This document shows, piece after piece, positions 12,512-23,703 of a stretch of 64,000 bases of DNA (positions are counted from its first letter, which is position 1; every line of letters begins with the position of its first letter). Location: the NCBI GenBank assembly GCA_017979445.1, contig CM030711.1:17934922-17998921 (forward strand), written 5' to 3'. The notes under the pieces are model-generated. The model had not been told where the DNA came from. It did no database searches and saw nothing but the letters and a program-made list of their open reading frames with translations. A program made the position numbers and the translations under genes. This DNA is from Akebia trifoliata (lineage: Eukaryota > Streptophyta > Magnoliopsida > Ranunculales > Lardizabalaceae).

Positions 12512-14071
12512 TCAGATTCTTTGTACTTTTTCTAATATTTTCTTATTCAGACTTGATTCTTCTTTATTAACCAAGGTTGTATCGAGTTCAAATATTTTGA
12601 AAGTTATTTTTTCTCGAGTCACATGTTCGTGTTCATTGCGATAGAGGGAGAAGTATTCATATTCTTGATCCAATAAGTAAGGATTTTCATCTTTTAAGAA
12701 ACTAGATTCTTCTAAGTCCGTTTGAATGATGAGTGTAGAGCTATCATAATGAGGTGGAGATAAACAATAAATTCCATCTGAAGTTAAGTTGAATGTTTCA
12801 CAGCCAGTAGTGATAACTTCCTTGGGGACTATCATTCCAATAAGAGGAGGGCTAGGTAATTTAGGATTGACTGGGTGGATGAGGAGGACTGGGTCAAATG
12901 GGAGATCGGTATTAGCACCATGTTCAAGGTCTGGGGAGGTTGATACGTAGGTAAAGGATTGGTGGCAACATTCGGTTGCGTCGGGTAGGGACGATAACTT
13001 TTTTGGCATCGATGAGGTCTTGAATGGTATGACGAAGGGTAACACAATGATCAGTAAGGTGACCAGGATTTTGGTGAAACTTACAAAATGAGTTGGGATT
13101 GTGAGAAGCGGGGAGTGGACTCGATAGAGGTCGAGGTTGAAGAGGTGTAATGAGCCCTTTACTTAATAGTTTCTGAAATACAACGCTCAAGGACATCCCA
13201 AGATTAGTGAACTTCCTACGCAGTCGAGGTTGACTGAGACTAGTTTGGTTAATAGACAAGGTAGTAGAATTGATGGGTGTAACAGATGTACTGGCTACCT
13301 GAAGATGATTAGTATTAGGCTTGAAATTGGGGAATGACTTTTTGAGCTTATTGTCAGAAGGGTTGGAAAGGATCCTAAAGGCAAAAGCATCCTCAAGTTG
13401 GCTTCCAGCTTGTAAAAGGGATTCAAATGTGGGGAGATATTGGGCAACTAAATGCTAAGCATACCCCTACGAGTGGTTTTTCAAGATGATTGCCACTTGT
13501 TCCTTTCCCGATAGTCTATCCCACATCTGTGCAGCCTTAGCCCTCCAACGGCTAATGAAATCAATAAATGTTTCCCCATTCTTCTACTTAGTAGATTACA
13601 AATCCCTTCGAGAAGTTTTGATTTTAGTGCTGTACTTGTACTGGTGCCAGAACATCCTTGACATATTTTTCCATGTAACTATTGCAACTGAATCTTGGGA
13701 CATTAGCCATCGTAGCGCTGATCCTGATAGAGTACATTGGAACAATAATGTCATATGTTCGTCACTGAGGCTCATTATGTGCATGTTGGTGACCTATACC
13801 TTGAGATGCATTTTTGCGTAGCCTACTCCATTGAATTTTTCCATTTCTAGCATGACAAACTTCTCGGGCAGACAGATCTTAGGGATTTGATTTAAAGTCT
13901 CTATTCCTGCCGTGATTTCCTCAATCCCTTTTATATTCTTCACGGCTATTTCCAACTGAGTCATTCTATTAGCCAACATTAGATTCTCATTAAAACGCTC
14001 ATCATTTTCTTCAAGCTCATAAACCTCATACAGAGTCTTCGCTATGTTACCTTCCAGTCATTTGTCCCTTT
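12512..14071 (-). pseudogene. gag: Tat-type gag, central and C-terminal part (broken by frameshifts)
   Basis: Minus strand. In order: EKFVMLEMEKFNGVGYAKMHLK (capsid start, about 13794-13979); a segment with ALRWLM, then WKNMSRMFWHQYKY (about 13596-13784), the Retrotrans_gag core; FTNLGMSLSVVFQKLLSKGL and then the C-x2-H motif FCKFHQNPGHLTDHC with TLRHTIQDLIDAKK (12924-13259), diagnostic of Tat/Ogre gag; then TQPNVATNPLPTYQPP in another frame (12832-13047); and a 177-codon open tail (12512-13045). The shifts between frames and an early stop just after the solo-LTR insertion mean it makes no full gag. No protease or polymerase follows. The family assignment rests on recognising these motifs. 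Confidence 0.8.
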
Positions 14072-14076
14072 GATCG
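14072..14076. repeat. Target-site duplication GATCG (left)
   Basis: GATCG directly before TGTAACACCCC. The same five bases follow the element at 17553-17557. The uninterrupted sister copy around 4082-4088 has a single tttgatcgtcagg. Confidence 0.92.
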
Positions 14077-17000
14077 TGTAACACCCCGTATTTTTAACTC
14101 GTATCTCGAGGAAATCAGATAGTATTTATTTGAAGAATATTTTAGAAAGGAAACTTAGAGTCAAGTACCCGGATTATGCTATGTTCGTTTTTATTGAAGA
14201 TTGACTTCGCCATTAGTTTCAAAACGATCGAAATATATATACTTTAACCTATAAGCAAGTTTGAATTCAAGTTCGGGTGAAAAAGTTAACAAATCCTCGA
14301 ATTTCGTGTCGAGTGGGACCCATACAGTAAAATTTTCTTTAGAGGGAGAATCAGGAAAATTCGACATTACCATTAGATCCGTAGCGAAAAATTATTCAAA
14401 ATGGAATACTCGTTTGTCATTTTTTGAGTCCGGATATTCAAGTTACGGTTGAAACTAGAAATAATAAGGAAATTACAAGTATGCCCTCGCCCTTATTATA
14501 AAAGAAAATTTATTTTCTTTTAAATCACTTTCTTTCTTCTCTAAAGCACCCAAACTCAGATTTTTCTTAAATCTAGGGTTTCTCTTCTCTTCTCCTCAAG
14601 ATCCGTTAAGAACGAATGACCGTTGAACTTTGACGAAGAAGACAAAGTTGTCGGCTACGACGATAGCAACAACCTCACCCTCCTTGTTAACCCATTCTCA
14701 TTTGTTTTCCCCATCCTCCATCCAAATCCAGCCGTGTGTTCGAGTGAATCTTAATACATCTTCATCGAGGGTTTCATCAAGTGAGAGTTAGGTCCACCAT
14801 TCATTGTAGAAGCAAAGGAGTGCCGTCGTCAAAGGGGATTGCAAACCCTAGCTCACTTTGCATCAAACTCAACTCAACACCAACTCCTTCACCACCAACT
14901 TTGATCCTTATACGAGTTCATCGCTTTCGGCGTCCACAAACAAGTAGGGGACTTTTAATTCCTATTGGTAACTTTAGATTTCTCAATGTGCATTTAGGGT
15001 TTTGAAACAAAACTTATTGTTTGCATTTAAATCGTAGAAATTGGTGTTTGATTTCAAATTCATGGTAGAAGTAGGTGTTTTGTTTATGTTTTATCGAATT
15101 TTGATAACAAAATCGTGGGTGGGTCGAATGGTTCGAAGAATGGAACAAGAAATCGAAAAATGGATCGATAAACCCAAAAATCACGAGTGAGGTTCAGGCT
15201 ATAGGTGGGAAGGGTCGGTGCCACCGACACCTGCCTAAGGCATTCTGTCGGTCCCACCGACAGAATGTTGCTTCTGCCACCGACGAAATCAAGAAGCACC
15301 CAAAAACTTTGTTCTGTCGGTAGGACCGTCAGTCCCACCGACACCTGCCGATGTGTATTCTGTCGGTTCCACCGACAACATGTTGACTCTGCTACCGACA
15401 AACACAGTTTTCTTCAGAACAGTGTTTTGACTCTTGGCTTGACCTCCTCACACCTTATACACTATTTGTTACCCTTTATTTCATTAAAAACATTTAAGTA
15501 ATTTCCATTTACTTTAAGTTATTTAAGTAATTTCCATTTACTTTAAGTTCTTTAATGAAATTAAGGTTTTACCCCCCATTTCGGAACAATGGGAATGGTT
15601 TTAAGATCCAAATCTCAAAGGATCAAAATCCGAATTTTGGTTTAAAGAACAAAACGTAATTTTCGACGTTTTCGGTAAGTTTTCAAAATGAAATAACTTT
15701 CGCGTTTCTTTGAATTAGATTACAAAAACTATATGGTGTCGAATCTCATGATCGAGACTTTCATTTCGAAAAACCCGTTTTCAATTTCGAAAACTTTGGA
15801 AAATTGAGTTTCTGACACTTAGCCAAATTTTTACCAGCTTTCTCTATTTTTTAGCAGCCTTGGTCCCGAGCATCGCTGGAACTTTATTTTTATAAACTTT
15901 GATGGTTTTTAATGGAAAGACCAAAAGAATGACTTTGAAATATTGAAAATGGATGGTCGATGTGAAAAGATGAAAAGTGAGAATGTCGAGAGAATGGGAA
16001 AAGGGAATGAACGGTAAAATGTCAGAATCACACCCGAGGGGTGATGTCTACATTTTACATTGTATGTTGTGTGTAGGTTGGTGAAAGGATATCCAGGTTA
16101 TTAATGAAAGGGTTGCATGTTTATTTTCGATTATGTTAGCGCGTGCGCTGAGTATTGTTGTTTATTTTAGACCGGGTGGCCACAGTTGCATGGTAGGAAC
16201 TGGATATCCATTCTCAACCTTGTTCTGTTAATTTCTCTTTTGTTTTAAATGAAAAACTATATATATGCGTAACTATTTTGTGAGCTGTTAAAGGGTTTGT
16301 GAATGCCTGAAGGGATAGTGTGTCACATCATCCGGAGGGGTGCACTATCCTGGGATGTACGGTAGGGACCACCAAACTCATATGTGGTATGGGACGCGTA
16401 TGAGAGTGCAGTCACAACTGGAATCCGGGTTCATTCCTTACTTATCTTTACCAGTGAACGTGTATTGTAAAGGTGGTCGTATACGAGTGGAGTATCATTT
16501 GGGAATCACATGCACGCCTGATAGGCATAGACGAAGATGATTGGTCAGTGATCACTAACAATCTAATAGTAGTCGAACGTTCTGACACATCGAAAAGAGA
16601 CCCATTGCTTACGGTCACGTCAAACGGCCAGCCTGAACCGGATAAATGGTCACCAATGTGGTAAGTGCAGCGACCGGCCACAAAATCAGGAACTAAAAGC
16701 AATATTTATGTTGTAACATCATGTCCCGACTGGGAGCGATCCAGTCGTGAATCCCAACGCTCAAATTCCATTACTCCACCACTTGTATTATGTATTGGTG
16801 TTATATTTCGGATTATAAACTGAAAATCATGTCTACTATTTCAATGTTGTTAACTGTATTTGCATAAATAGAAAACGTATAATGCGTATGGATGGTTGAT
16901 GCTTTGTATAATTTTTAAAATGTTTAGTTGCTCATCCCTGGCTATATGTACCAATCAATCGTAGTTTCAATTGTAAAACTTGCATGTTTTAAAATAATGA

Positions 17001-17552
17001 AGTATGATTACTCGATCACGTTAGGGGAGGTTATTAGTAGGAATTGTTTGTGGACCTACTGGGTAACCATTGTTACTCACCCTTTCCTTCCATTTTTTTT
17101 TAGTTGCAGAGCCTTCAGTTGGCGCAGCGGGTGCTGAGCTATTAGCCGAGGAATACCTGGTCAGTCAGATCGACGACCAGAGTCCGTTGCCCGGTGAGCA
17201 ACACGACTACTTCTACTAGGAGTCTGTTCATCCTAGGAGGTGTACATAGTATTTTGGGACCGAGTGCTAGGTCTATGTTAGAGTGAGGATAGACTTTGTA
17301 ATCCTGTATAACTTTATACCTTTTTGCGCAATTCTAATCTTCCTTATTTTGTTGTTTATAAAATTTATCATCTTTCGTTCTTTAGTCATTGTGGATTCGT
17401 TGCTTTATACAGGATTGTTTGGTATTGTTTATCAGGTTTGAGTTCCGTGAAACGCTAACATAAACAGAGGAGACCATGCCAAAATTTCGAGGCGCCACCT
17501 AGTGCCTCGAGGCGGTATTGGGATTTGTGTTAGCATTTGGCGGGGCGCTACA
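14077..17552 (+). mobile_element. Solo LTR (3,476 bp) of the large-LTR gypsy family
   Basis: Begins TGTAACACCCCG and ends CGGGGCGCTACA, a near-perfect terminal inverted pair with TG...CA ends, and is flanked by GATCG duplications. It shares long blocks with the LTRs of the array at 23704-43067: the segment at about 16530-16700 reappears inverted near 24590-24700, 33500-33620 and 40770-40890. No internal region, primer site or polypurine tract accompanies it, so it is a solo LTR. A TATA-like TTATTATAAAAG lies at 14493-14504, followed by pyrimidine-rich sequence where transcription could start. Its middle part (about 14600-15600) differs from the array LTRs, so it is a different subfamily. Confidence 0.9.
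15205..15410. repeat. Paired inverted-repeat module inside the solo LTR
   Basis: Two diverged copies about 114 bp apart, both rich in tgtcggt...accgaca pairs. The first contains a perfect 12-bp stem, cattctgtcggt / accgacagaatg, around CCC (15241-15267). Confidence 0.8.
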
Positions 17553-17557
17553 GATCG
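17553..17557. repeat. Target-site duplication GATCG (right)
   Basis: GATCG follows the terminal CGCTACA of the solo LTR and matches 14072-14076. Confidence 0.92.
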
Positions 17558-17775
17558 TCAGGATGGTTTCTTTTTTATTCGGAGATCTGTTCCAGTACTT
17601 CTACCTTACTCTTTATGATGTTCATATCCATTGCAAAGACTTTTAAAATCTCATGAATTTCTACGAGTTCAGATTCAGAAGCCATTCTTAACGGTTCACT
17701 TGGTGCTGATGTTCTTTCCAAACGACCTGGCTTTTTGACTCCAACTAGGTGGCAGACGCTTAAGTTTAAGCGCAA
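17558..17775 (-). pseudogene. gag: Tat gag N-terminal fragment, cut off by the solo LTR
   Basis: Minus strand. VGVKKPGRLERTSAPSEP, then ASESELVEIHEILKVFAMDMN and VEVLEQISE, the same N-terminal gag segment as at 3808-4251. A TAA follows QISE where the sister copy has TCA (QISESTRNHPDD), so this copy carries a nonsense change just before the solo LTR splits it. The coding continues on the far side at 14071, where another stop (DK then TGA) follows. Confidence 0.75.
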
Positions 17776-18950
17776 TAGTATCCTAAAACCCCGTTAATGG
17801 TGGATTATTTGCTACTGACCCAAGGATAGGTTTTAGCGATTAGAATTAAAAGTCCCTCTTGATAACATTTAGTAGATTAACCCCCTAGATTCAAAGTCTT
17901 TAACTGATGACACGTTGAGCAAGAAGTTGCATGAAGATGATTTGTCAATTGATCAGGAATCTTATAAAATTTGATAATGATTAAGGGTTGTATGACCTTC
18001 CAAGAGTAAGATTTAGGTTGTGCTAGTCGATACAGCCCTTAATATATTTTGTACTAATCCCAACCTTGTTGATTATAAAATATTCAGTCCATTAAATTAA
18101 ATTGGCCAATAAAAATTATTGGGATTGTGTACCCATTTGAGTTTGGGCCGATTTGACCCAATGGATCTGAATATTCTACTTGAATCACTTCATCTACTAT
18201 TTTTAAGTTAATTAGTCCAATCGGTCCATGTTTTGATCCATGAGATCTATTTACCAATTATGTTAACAGGTTAAAATAGACATTGATCGGTATGTCTCAT
18301 CAGTTATGTTATTGGGTTGGACCGGTATAGCGGGTTCAATTTGAGCGATGTGGACCGGTCCACCCACTTACCTTTTGGTTAGATTAAAGAAAGACAACCC
18401 GGGAGCACTTATGATCGATTTGAATCATGGTCTAATAGGACCACACCTAAGTTCTAGACTTTCTATATGATTGAGGTTAGGTTAGAACAAAGCTTAAGTC
18501 ACTTCAGCCCGAAACACCGATATACTATTCTAGTTTTACCTAGTCAGCAATACGTGGTGCCCTAGTTTGATATACCCGAAGGTACTGTACTGAAGTTGTA
18601 GCGTTCACGGGCGTCCCCCGTGTCCCGAAGGACCAGGTTAGTTTAGATCCGGCTACTGGGTTTATAAGGACATGACATGATGCAAATATGCATATGCATG
18701 CTCGTGAGTGTGTGCAAAGGGACAAAGTGCGACCAGGGCATTTTTCGTAAATATCCATCCACACAAATCAAATATATCTAATCATCAATCCAATTAATAG
18801 AGATAAACAATTAAACATATCTAATCACATGCCAATGAAAAAAAGAACAAAATCTAGCCTAATATAAGATTCTCATTGAGTCAACTGGGTTGCCTCGATG
18901 AAAAACTCAACCTAACGATAGTCTTGGATCGGGTCAAGTTTGACCCTAAA
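17776..18950 (-). other. Leader between primer site and gag (copy B)
   Basis: Collinear with about 4260-5457 and roughly 90% identical by eye. No coding domain is recognised. Confidence 0.6.
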
Positions 18951-18969
18951 TTCCCCAGTGGAGTCGTCA
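18951..18969 (-). other. Primer-binding site, tRNA-Arg type (copy B)
   Basis: The minus strand reads TGACGACTCCACTGGGGAA one base downstream of the LTR end. It equals the copy A site apart from two substitutions. Confidence 0.75.
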
Positions 18970-19429
18970 CTGAAATCGCCTCGACCCGCCCGTTCGCTAA
19001 ATAGCGGATAGGGGTTCGATCTATGTATCTCAAGAATTTTAAAAGAATAGGGAGTCGCCACCTAGTTTAGGTCTAGGAACCAAAATTAACTCCAAATGGA
19101 TATGGGTCGGTCCATGGATCAGAGAGATGGGTAAGGGGTTAGGTTACGAGTTTCGGAAGGTGTTAGGCACTGAACCCGTCCGATCGAGATGATCGATATC
19201 TACTACGATCCAAAACTAACCTATGGTCAATGGGATAAGACTAGGGTCAAGACCATGGTCCAATCATCATCATCAGTTTATGTCTAGTTTGCCAAACGAA
19301 TCTTATGGTTAAGATAATTACATAGATTCTCAAATTTCGCATAAAAGGAATCCCACGATTTAATAAGGCTTACGTGGCACCAAAAATTAATGGATCAATT
19401 CAATCACATTTTGAATAGTATGAAATCGA

Positions 19430-20330
19430 TTCTCAATGCCACGTATACAACATTAGTGAATTGGCTCATTGACGACATTTTATTAAAGAAATTCGATTTT
19501 TTAAATTGCCACGTAACGACATTTTATCAAAGAAATTTGATTTCTGAATAGTCACGTGCGTCCCAAAATCAATGAGTCAACCCACACATTTATTACCAAA
19601 GAAATTCAATTTTTGAATTGTCACGTGCATCATAAAATTAGCGAGTTAACTCACAAATTATTAATCAAAGAAATTCGATTTTTGAATTGTCACGTGTATT
19701 AAAATCAGTGAGTTAATCCATAAATTTTTTATCAAATAAATCTTGATTTTTGAAATGCCACGTGTATTAAAATCAATGAGTCGACTCACATGCCCGATTT
19801 TATAGAAAATCTCTATTTGGAATTTCCAATGCACAAAAAAATTCAATGAGTTGACTCCCATTTCATAGAAAATTTTGATTTGGAATTTTCAATGTATACA
19901 AAATCAGTAAGTTGGCTCACATATTCATTTTATAAAGAAAAAAAATCAATTCAAATTTCTAATGTACCAAAAATCAGTGAGTCAACTCCATAATTTTGAT
20001 TAAGGAAATTTTGATTTTCTAAAATCGTCACATGCGGCAAAATCATTTAATTAACTCACATATTCATTTTATAGAAAACAAATCGATTCAAATTTCTAAT
20101 GTACCTAAAATCAGTGAGTCAACTCAATAATTTTGATCAAGAAAATTTTGATTTTCCAAAATCGTCACATGCGGTATTTAATTAACTCACATATCCATTT
20201 TATAGAAAATAAATCGATTCAAATTTCTAATGTACCAAAAATCAGTGAGTAGACTCAATAATTTTGCTCAAGAAAATCTTGATTTTCCAAAATCGTCACA
20301 TGCGCCAAACTTAATGAATTAGCCCATACA
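19430..20330. repeat. Degenerate ~60-bp tandem repeats with CACGTG motifs in LTR B
   Basis: Counterpart of 5930-6840. CACGTG occurs near 19552, 19622, 19691 and 19761. Other units carry decayed versions (cacatg, cacgta). Confidence 0.68.
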
Positions 20331-21119
20331 TTTCGTAAAATCAACGAATTGATCCATTAATATTATAAAATAAGAAAATTGATCCGATAATATTAATAAT
20401 TAATTTGTTGATCCATCAATATTTCAGAAAATTTTAAAATTTGTTATTAGTGTCACGTATACCTAAAAAATCGACGAATCCATTCGGATACATAAAAAAT
20501 TATGAAGTCAAGAATAAATAAATGAAATAAAAAAGTAAATAAAAAAAAAATTACCTTTATCGAATGATTTCGGATGCTTGGATTTCTTCAATAAAAACTC
20601 GAAATAGCTTATAAGTAGTGTCGTGATCTTGTGAGTTTGATGTGTGAATCTTTCTCCAAAATAAATTTTTTTTCTTTGAGGGTAACGAAGAAGACGTTAA
20701 TGGAAGTGAGGCTATAGCTGATTTTTTTTTTATGGTAAATAGAGAGGGAGAGAGGAGTTGAGGACATTAATAGAGAATAAGGTGTGACTTTTTTTTTTTT
20801 AAAAGGAAGAAGGTTGTAGGTTTAATGGTAAAAAAATGTTACTATTTTTTTAGAGGGTAGTCTCATAAATATTTTTCTCATTTTCAATGGTTCCTTTGAT
20901 CCTCTTTTATGATAGTTCTACCATCAAACATGAAAGAGGAAGAAATGGGAGTGATGGAGGAGGACATGAGTAGTTATGAGAAGTTGGAGAGAAGGAGATG
21001 GAGGACATGGGGAAGAGAGAGTTAGAGAAGAAAATGTGTGTCCATGTATTTTTTTTATCTTTTTTTATTATTTTTTATTTTTTATTTTTAGAGAATGGGA
21101 GGTGGTGATCCCACGCTAC

Positions 21120-22010
21120 TCGCTTTAATGATCTCTCATAGACCATTAAATTGATTGGTCAGTTGGAACTCAATTTTAATTCAATCGGATTTATATTTCA
21201 ATTTGATCGAGTGAAATTTTTTTTTTTTTGATTGATTTAATTTTAAATTCGATTGGTCAATTTTAGTTTTGAATTTAGTTGATCGATATTAATTATTCGA
21301 TTGGATTTTAATTTCAATATTAATCGATAGATTGGATTTTGATTTAAAAGTTTGGTGGATTTTAATTTTCATTTTACTTAATCAATTGAATTTTAATTTG
21401 ACTTTTGTTTGATTATGATTTGATTTTGAATTTTAATTTGATTTTAAAATTTGATTTGATTGATTCAATTTTAATTTGATTTTGATTTTATTTTGATTGG
21501 TTGATCGATTTGATTGATTCTAATGATTTTCAACTTGATTTTCAATTTAATTTTGAATTGAATTTAGATTGATTTTTGTCGATACTTTAATTTGATATTT
21601 AAGTTTGATGTTTAAATTTTGATTTTGATTTTGTATTTCAATTTGATTTGGTTGATTCAATTTTAATTTAATTTTGATTTTGTATTTTAATTGGTTGATT
21701 AATTGGATTTTGATTTGATCGAATGTATTTTAATTGGTCGATTTGGTTAATTGATTTTAAAATTTAATTTTGCATTTTGATTGGTTGAATGATTTTTAAC
21801 GTGATTTTCTATTTATTTTTTTAATTTTGATTTTGTATTTTTAATCAGTTTCTTGATTTGTAATTTAAATATAATTTTTATTTTGTATTTTAATTGAAAT
21901 TTAATTTGATTTTACGATTTTAAATTGATTTTAAATTTTGGATTTTAATTAGATCTTAATTTAATTTTCAATTTGAATTTTATTTTGGTTTAATTTTTTA
22001 TTTGAATTTT
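21120..22010. repeat. T-rich low-complexity tract in LTR B
   Basis: Variations of gattttaatttgattttg over about 900 bp, matching 7660-8570. Confidence 0.85.
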
Positions 22011-22573
22011 ATTTTCCTAGGGATCAAGGTCTTTATGTTAGAGTTGGATGTTAAGGGGCGTTTTGCTCATTTTTACGATTTTTGACGATTTTTCTTGAAT
22101 TCTCTGTTTTCATCGATTTGAGTCCCGTTAGACTCGAAATGACATTCTGAGTTCAATGGAGGTACTTTCGAGATTTTTCGGAGGTCCAAAATTTATGAGG
22201 GGTATTTTCATCATTTTTGTGATTTTTCAGATTTTCTATGATTTTCAGCGTGAGGTTTCTTTTGGTCACCGTGTGAGTATTTCTAAGTATCAAAATTATA
22301 TTTTCCTAGTGTAGCAAAGTCTGTAAGTTATCGAACTGTTTAGCGAACCTAAGCGTAAGTGTTTGCTAAATCAGATGTAAGGTATAGCGATCCTAAGCGT
22401 GCGTAAATTTCTATGTTGATTCGTAACGAGTAGAGGGGATGAAAAGTCTAGAAACAGAAGGGATCAAGCAATACTCACAAACCTTCGAGTTCTTTTATGC
22501 TCATCATTAGGAATCCACAATAGTCGACTAACAAATTGTCGAATTGGGCAGATGCAAAAATGGGGTGTCTACA

Positions 22574-23033
22574 CCAGTTAACTTGATTGGGAACAAAAAC
22601 CACTCCTTGTTAGAGTCGGGAAGCTCGAACAAGGACAGCATCCCTCTCCTTTTGGTTAAGTAGAAAAAGCCTTGTTTTTTGGGGCACCTCTTCAAAATGA
22701 ATTGAGCCTTAATATTGAGGAGCCTTGAGCTGTAGACCCTCATCTAGTCGAGCATTCATCTGCTCAAGGTCGTGGATTAGGCAAAAAAAGTTCCCGCTCA
22801 TTTGGCCTGAGGCCCACCTGTAAAAATTCAGTACCTCCTGATTTAGCTTACTTAGTGGAACTCGGAGGCTTGCCTTAATTTTCCCCCAGTATACCACGAT
22901 GGTACCTTGGGAGAAACTTCAAGAGGACGTGGGCTTGTCCAAGTAGGACATACCTACGCTATCAAGGATAGCAAAAGCTTCCTTAACATCAGATAGAGAA
23001 GGGCATGCGGGGGAATAGGATTTCCCCCTGGCC
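22574..23033 (-). pseudogene. Antisense ORF of a Tat-type element (Transposase_28 / 'putative gypsy type transposon' type), broken
   Basis: The minus strand starts at an ATG at 23033 (MARGKSYSPACPSLSDVKEAF), has an in-frame stop after DKPTSS, and continues WGKIKASLRVPLSKLNQEVLNFYRWASGQ and CLIHDLEQMNARL. It then shifts frame to GFFYLTKRRGMLSLFELPDSNKEW. The pattern RVPL...VLxFY...GFFYxxxRRG...LPxSNKxW is that of the plant domain called putative gypsy type transposon. In some Tat elements it is encoded on the antisense strand between pol and the 3' LTR. The ORF runs into the LTR boundary at 22573, so the minus-strand Tat element inserted inside it. Assignment is by remembered motif pattern only. 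Confidence 0.55.
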
Positions 23034-23636
23034 ATTGGGAGATGGAGGAGTAAAAACAATAGGAAAAAGGGAAGAAAACGTTTTAGAGGAGAGGGAGAAC
23101 ATACTTGGTTCCTAACTTAGCAGAAAGAACGACTAGAAAAAGGAACTTGAAATGCTCAGAGAACTTGCAGGTGCCTTGTTTGTGTCAAGCTTGAGAGATT
23201 GCACAAGAACATAAAGATAAGAGATAGCAGAGAAACTAAAAGGTAAAAATGAAAAATGAGAAGAAACGATGGGCTTAAGAGGCCTCGAGATGCGTAACCA
23301 GATCAAAGGCTAGGATGCCCTTGAAGAATGAAGCAATGATGACAACAGCGGAGTATTAAATGGTGTTGAAAACGAGGTGAGAGTACGAATACGCATGTGT
23401 AACCGACCATTCACAAGACACCACGTGTGGACAATGCATAAATGCGTCACACAACGGAACGGTTGGGAGCACACATCACGAGGGCAATAATTACGCACGC
23501 CATCTTCGAAATATGTACAGTCGGATGTCCTGAATTTATGTAATTGATGAGCCAGCTCAGACCAACACACAATTGAAAATCGCCACGTGTTAGCTAACTA
23601 TATATCTCGGGGTCTCGGATCTAGATCAAAGACCTC
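23034..23636. other. Non-coding sequence between antisense ORF and polypurine tract
   Basis: No gene is recognised. Fits the 3' untranslated part of the plus-strand Tat element inferred from its neighbours. Confidence 0.4.
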
Positions 23637-23703
23637 GAGAGGGGGTACTATGGAAGGCATTTCTTGGAGCTAATGACATATGGCAATTTCAAGAAATCAT
23701 TAT
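23637..23703 (+). mobile_element. Polypurine tract and first ~50 bp of a plus-strand 3' LTR
   Basis: GAGAGGGGG at 23637-23645 is followed by TACTA and then TGGAAGGCATTTC at 23651. This looks like a polypurine tract and LTR start. The LTR is interrupted after 53 bp by the LARD-like array and resumes at 43073. Inference rests on the orientation agreeing with the antisense ORF to the left and a TATA box to the right. Confidence 0.45.
23699..23703. repeat. Target-site duplication ATTAT (left of the large array)
   Basis: ATTAT directly precedes TGTGGCGCCCC. The same five bases directly follow the last LTR at 43068-43072. Confidence 0.9.

Larger units (their letters stand above)
9113..18970 (-). 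mobile_element. Tat-type retrotransposon internal region (copy B)
   Basis: Bounded on the left by the polypurine tract (9113-9127) and on the right by the primer site (18951-18969). In minus-strand order it contains: leader, gag N-terminus (17558-17775), a foreign solo LTR (14077-17552), the rest of gag (12512-14071), non-coding DNA, and the 3' minisatellite (9545-10045). With the solo LTR and its extra 5-bp duplication removed, the region is about 6.4 kb. It shows gag but no pol, so this is a non-autonomous Tat derivative. Confidence 0.83.
18971..22573 (-). mobile_element. Tat-type LTR (copy B), 3.6 kb, 5' LTR
   Basis: The minus strand starts TGTAGACACCCCATTT (ending at 22573) and ends ATTTCA before the primer site. 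It is intact at both TG/CA ends. It includes the G-box tandem block at about 19430-20330 and the T-rich tract at about 21120-22010. Immediately outside is CCAGT, where a target duplication would be expected; the partner lies off the window. Confidence 0.87.

Noticed and set aside
15205..15410. CRISPR-like spaced palindromes
   Set aside because: The repeated tgtcggt/accgaca units are few, unequal in spacing and lie inside a plant LTR. There are no spacers or cas genes.
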